Origin: Chromera velia
Taxonomy: Eukaryota > Sar > Chromeraceae
Reading direction: 5' to 3'
NCBI GenBank assembly: GCA_018398765.1
Contig: JAHBMJ010003179.1
Coordinates: forward strand, 1-12,604
Length of the DNA: 12,604 nt
Position numbers and translations under genes: made by a program. The notes beneath the pieces were generated by a model. That model had not been told where the DNA came from. It worked only from the letters and a program-made list of their open reading frames with translations, and made no database searches. Below, piece by piece: positions 9,363-12,604 of the stretch (its first letter is position 1; every line of letters begins with the position of its first letter).

Positions 9363-10217
9363 TTCCGTCTTTCATTATTGTATTCTTTGACGCACGATCT
9401 GGGGCCTTCTTTCCTATGGCGCGAAAAGGAAGCGTACCGGAGAGACTCTGTCTGTCTTTCTGTTCCCTCCCTCTCTTCTTTTTGATGGACAAGCAGGTAG
9501 ATGGTCAAATCTGAACCCAGACCATCATAAGGCAGACATCTTCAGCAAGTCCACTCAGAGCACACGCAGACCAAACCGCTCACACATTCATGCATTTACC
9601 CAGGAATGATACACATCGTTCAGTCGGCACAAAGAAAACAGCAGAACAAAAGAGGGTGCACCGCGACGAAATCGAATCAGTCCGAGACTTCCTTTCCCGC
9701 CTTCTCTTGATGCCCTGTTCGTCACTTTCCCGCCCCTTCCTATGAATGTCTTCATACTCTCTTTCCACTCCTTTCCTTCTCTTCTCTTCTTTTCGCACCT
9801 CTCATCCCGTTCCCTCGATCCTTTCTTTTTGATTCTCCTCCATCCCTTCTCCTTCCTCTTCTCCCTTTCCCATATGATTCCTTCCTTCCATCCTTTTCTC
9901 CTTTACCGTACTGGCCATTCATTCACCCAGGCGATCGAAAAACGACAAAGAGGAAGCCCCATGTAAGTAAGGAGAGAAAAGAGAGAGAAGCCGGCACACT
10001 CGTTCGTTCCATCACTCACCGAAAAGAAAATAAAAGAAAAGAAAAATTCTCTCTCGCTCAACAGCCTGTCGTGAGATCATCAGCTCCTCTTCCTATTCAC
10101 CCACCTTCCCCTGCCTCCCTCCAACGCACACAGACAGACAGACCTCCCACTCCAAAAATGTGCATACGGTATGTGCGGAGAGATGCACAAAGACCGACTC
10201 TGCTGCTTTCTGATTCC
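9363..10217. other. Strand-asymmetric low-complexity DNA, no gene supported
   Basis: The + strand is pyrimidine-rich at about 9751-9905 and then purine-rich at about 9960-10060. Open frames here are composed of Ser, Phe, Leu, Pro or Lys, Arg, Glu runs and look like composition effects. Two TTTCCCGC sites (9693-9700 and 9726-9733) match the E2F-type consensus. This stretch should include the 3' untranslated region of the - strand gene ending at 10218. Confidence 0.45.
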
Positions 10218-10456
10218 TCAAAAGGCCATCCCCGCGCAGGACTCGCAGCAGCGTCCCTCCTCGAGAGTCGGGCTGACACAGAGGCCGTTCTTCGGGCAGA
10301 TCACGTTGTTGCACTCGGGAAGGGGGGCTGCACATATGCACACACAAACACACACACGCACGCACGCACACACACACACACACACACACAGGGAGAGAGA
10401 GAGGGAGGGAGGGAGAAAGAGAGAGAGGGAGGGAGAAAGAGAGGGAGGGAGGGAGG

Positions 10457-10500
<44 letters not shown>

Positions 10501-10557
10501 AAAAAGAAAGAAAGAAAAAAGAAAGAAAGAAAGAAAAAAAAAAAAAAGAAAAAAAAA

Positions 10558-10589
<32 letters not shown>

Positions 10590-11161
10590 AAAAAGAGAGG
10601 AAGGAAAGAGGAGAGGGCGTTTCATGGATGGAATTGGCCGAAGGAAGCAAACAAACAAGGATGGAAGAAAGTTAGGACAACTCACACCCTTCTGTTTTCT
10701 CTCTCACACCTCTTTCGTTGTCTCTACAGCCAGAAGTAGAGGATAACAAGCTGAGCAAGCTGTTTGGCGCGAAGAGGCTCGGGAAAAGAGGGGGGGGGAT
10801 AACGACAGGCACAAACAAAAACAGTGGGAGAGATATGGACACAGAATCACAGGAGACCTTACAAACAAAAACAACTAAGTACCTCCACCGGGAGAGTTAG
10901 ACAGAAAGAAAAAGAGAAAGGCCCACCCACCTCCGCGATCAGGACCCTCAGTGTGAGTGGGGCCGTGGACAATGCGCTGATAGGCGATATCGGAGTGCCT
11001 GCACGCACAGGGCCCCATAGTGAAGGGACAGCAAGACAAGGGAGACAGAGCAGACGAAAGGAAGGTGGAAGATTCAAGCACCCGAATGCCCCTACACAGA
11101 CAGGCAGACTTCAGAAGACCTGCGTGGTAAGTCTACGTAGCTCTCTCTCTCTCTCTCTTCT

Positions 11162-11240
<79 letters not shown>

Positions 11241-11992
11241 GGGAAGGGTCGCCGTACAAAAGCGGGGCAAACCAACGAATCCACACACCCATCAATCAAA
11301 CGAGCCATCGCCCCACCCAGGGACCGACCAGCAGAGGGGACAGCACTGCCCCTCCTTCGTTATGAGTTCACCAGGAGCATGGCATTCCAGGTCTCCGCAC
11401 TTGATGCCTGAGCACTCCATCGGTTTTTGCGCCTTCTTGTTGGCGGTCAGTCCGGAGACGACCTGCAGGTGCAGGATTGCGGAGGAGACAGATGTGCACA
11501 GGAACGGATCAACGGAGGGCAAGGGGGAAGGCAGGGAGGAAACTCCAGTCAGAAGAACGACATGTCAAAAAGGAGGAAGAAGCCTGCGTGTTTCTCAAGA
11601 GCGGACTTCCAGGAGCGAAACAAATCAATAAACGGGAGCAACGAGACCGGCCATGAAAAATTGTCTCTCAAAAAAGCGCCCCAAAAGGAACAAGGACGAG
11701 TACACGAAAAGCGGAAAACGAAATCAAACAGATGTGACTGGAAAAGAGACAAGTAGACTCTCTGAGCAGTGGCATGGATGCCCTGGAGAAGACAAGAAAG
11801 TAAACACTAAAGGAGGAGAAAGAGACGAAAGGGGAAGGAAATGTATCTTTTGGAGACGGCACTATGCAGCTCTTTTTTTCAGAAGAAGAACAAACAGCAG
11901 ATGAGGAGTAAACAAAAGTGCAGGCACAGTCGGAGCTCATCAACATGGCTGACCGCGAGACCGACGACAAGGAGAGAGACTGCGAACTTCAT
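10218..11992 (-). CDS. Spliced gene for a small secreted protein with two six-cysteine VWC-like modules
   Basis: Four candidate exons agree in phase. Exon 1 (11954-11992) starts at the first ATG after an upstream stop, with A at -3, and encodes the signal-peptide start MKFAVSLLVVGLA; its donor is GTCAGC. Exon 2 (about 11329-11462; alternative donor gives 11317) follows acceptor CACCTGCAG, completes the signal region (VVSGLTA, then NKK) and holds CX4CX4CX12CCX2C. Exon 3 (10931-10998) follows a long pyrimidine tract and GTGCAG and encodes 22 polar residues; its donor is GAG|GTGGGT. Exon 4 (10218-10327) follows ATATGTGCAG, holds CX4CX5CX9CCX2C and ends AGMAF-TGA. The product is 116 or 120 residues. 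The CC-x2-C endings resemble the C-terminal half of von Willebrand factor C or chordin-type modules, so a disulphide-bonded extracellular role is inferred. The exon 1-2 join and the exon 2 donor are the weakest points; no transcript data exist here. Confidence 0.55.
10331..10617. repeat. (CA)n tract joined to a 227-base uninterrupted purine tract
   Basis: CA-rich alternating DNA (10331-10390) passes directly into a run containing only A and G from 10391 to 10617: GAGAGG and GGGA units first, then (GAAA)n and A runs. Both lie inside the last intron of the - strand gene. In that transcript they read as a very long CU tract followed by a UG tract just before the 3' splice site. Confidence 0.95.
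11138..11236. repeat. (CT)n and (GT)n microsatellites
   Basis: A CT run (11138-11160) is followed by about 70 bases of GT repeats with a GC-containing interruption (11167-11236). They lie in the second intron of the - strand gene, where they read as CA and then AG repeats. Confidence 0.95.
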
Positions 11993-12604
11993 TCTGTTTT
12001 GGTTTAATGCGTCGTTACTCGAGCGGCCTCAGAGGTGAAGTGTTTTTGCAGGGTTGAGCTTCTGTGATCAGTCAGTGATTCGGTCAACTTTTCCGCTTTT
12101 TCGTTTACTTCGACATGTGAAAGGTGGTGAACTCTCTACTCTTGCCTACTGCAGGGAAGGAATATGAAGGAATTAAGGAGAGATGAGAGAATTTTTGATA
12201 GAAAAAAGGATTTTTAATTGAGACGGGATTTTGCAATTGTATAATATCGTATTTGTATCGTGCGTGCATGATCGTGCATGCATGCATGGGCTTTTAAACA
12301 AGTTCGGACGCGCCCCGGCCTTGAGGGCTGTGGCGCGCGGAGGGCGCGCTGGAAGCGCACTGTTCGGGTTTGTGAGAGCATCAGCACCATGTCCGGCCAT
12401 CATGGGAAGAGCAACTTAGTTTGTTATGTCATGTTATGTCATCCACTGAGCTGCAATTCCAGCGTCATTTATGCAAATCTTTATGCACACATAGTATATA
12501 ATATGCACATAGCAGTATAAGAACAGGTGTGGACAACCATATTATGAAAAATTATGAAAAATTATGAACAATAATAGTTCTAAAGTATTCTAAATTAAGA
12601 TAGC
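11993..12604. other. Upstream flank of the secreted-protein gene
   Basis: No gene is supported here. For the - strand gene this is the 5' side and should contain its promoter. It holds a GC-rich, CpG-dense patch with a hairpin (12309-12337), an alternating purine-pyrimidine GCATGCATG patch (about 12262-12288), and two tandem 10-mers: GTTATGTCAT twice (12423-12442) and ATTATGAAAA nearly three times (12541-12568). No clear TATA box was identified. Confidence 0.45.

Noticed and set aside
8730-9508. Minus- and plus-strand open frames at 8730-9508 rich in Ser, Leu, Cys or Lys
   Set aside because: They follow AG/CT and CTTT repeat composition and contain no domain signature.
10071-10746. Long open frames in both directions through the purine tract (Lys/Glu/Arg or Phe/Leu/Ser/Pro runs)
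   Set aside because: They are open only because a purine-only or pyrimidine-only repeat offers few stops; the composition is that of the microsatellite.
10718-10900. Plus-strand exon after the acceptor-like CTCTACAG near 10730
   Set aside because: The acceptor looks good, but the following frame is short and low-complexity, and it lies antisense in an intron of the better-supported - strand gene.
12231-12520. Small plus-strand open frames near the window end
   Set aside because: They have no motif, no consistent start context and no splice partner, and sit in a patchy GC/AT flank.

Overview
This is eukaryotic nuclear DNA. It has candidate spliced genes with pyrimidine-rich 3' splice sites, many microsatellites (GT, CA, AT, CT, CTTT, GAAA), and one LTR retrotransposon. 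Nothing bacterial is visible: no operons, Shine-Dalgarno sites or dense coding. The species cannot be fixed from the sequence. A microsatellite- and intron-rich protist or alga (for example a chromerid) or an invertebrate would all fit, and I do not claim one.

Layout. (1) 1-1404: a GT microsatellite, then a two-exon gene on the + strand (exons 536-588 and 942-1404) for an unrecognised 171-residue protein with a hydrophobic stretch and a basic middle. (2) 1405-1670: AT-rich DNA and an AT/GT/AC microsatellite. (3) 1671-7628: a complete but dead Ty3/Gypsy LTR retrotransposon of the chromovirus type on the - strand, 5958 bp long. It has two LTRs (350 and 344 bp), a 5-bp target-site duplication (CACAT), a primer-binding site, a polypurine tract, gag with a CCHC knuckle, and pol in the order protease, reverse transcriptase, RNase H, integrase, chromodomain. 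(4) 7629-8380: an AT-rich spacer continuing the pre-insertion site. (5) 8381-10217: low-complexity, strand-asymmetric DNA with no gene I can support. (6) 10218-11992: a four-exon - strand gene, pieced together from splice-phase agreement, for a small secreted protein with two six-cysteine modules of VWC-like spacing. Its introns hold long CA/GT and purine/pyrimidine tracts. (7) 11993-12604: upstream flank of that gene, with a GC-rich hairpin and short tandem repeats.

The + gene and the - gene converge, and the retrotransposon sits in the AT-rich spacer between them. The most striking signal is how the retrotransposon has decayed. Pol stays in one reading frame for about 3.76 kb with ten nonsense codons and no net frameshift. 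The 14 nonsense codons counted in gag and pol can each be reached by one transition from Gln, Trp or Arg codons, and the two LTRs differ mainly by transitions, mostly at CpG or CpA. This points to cytosine-deamination or RIP-like decay. A reassigned genetic code was considered and is not favoured.
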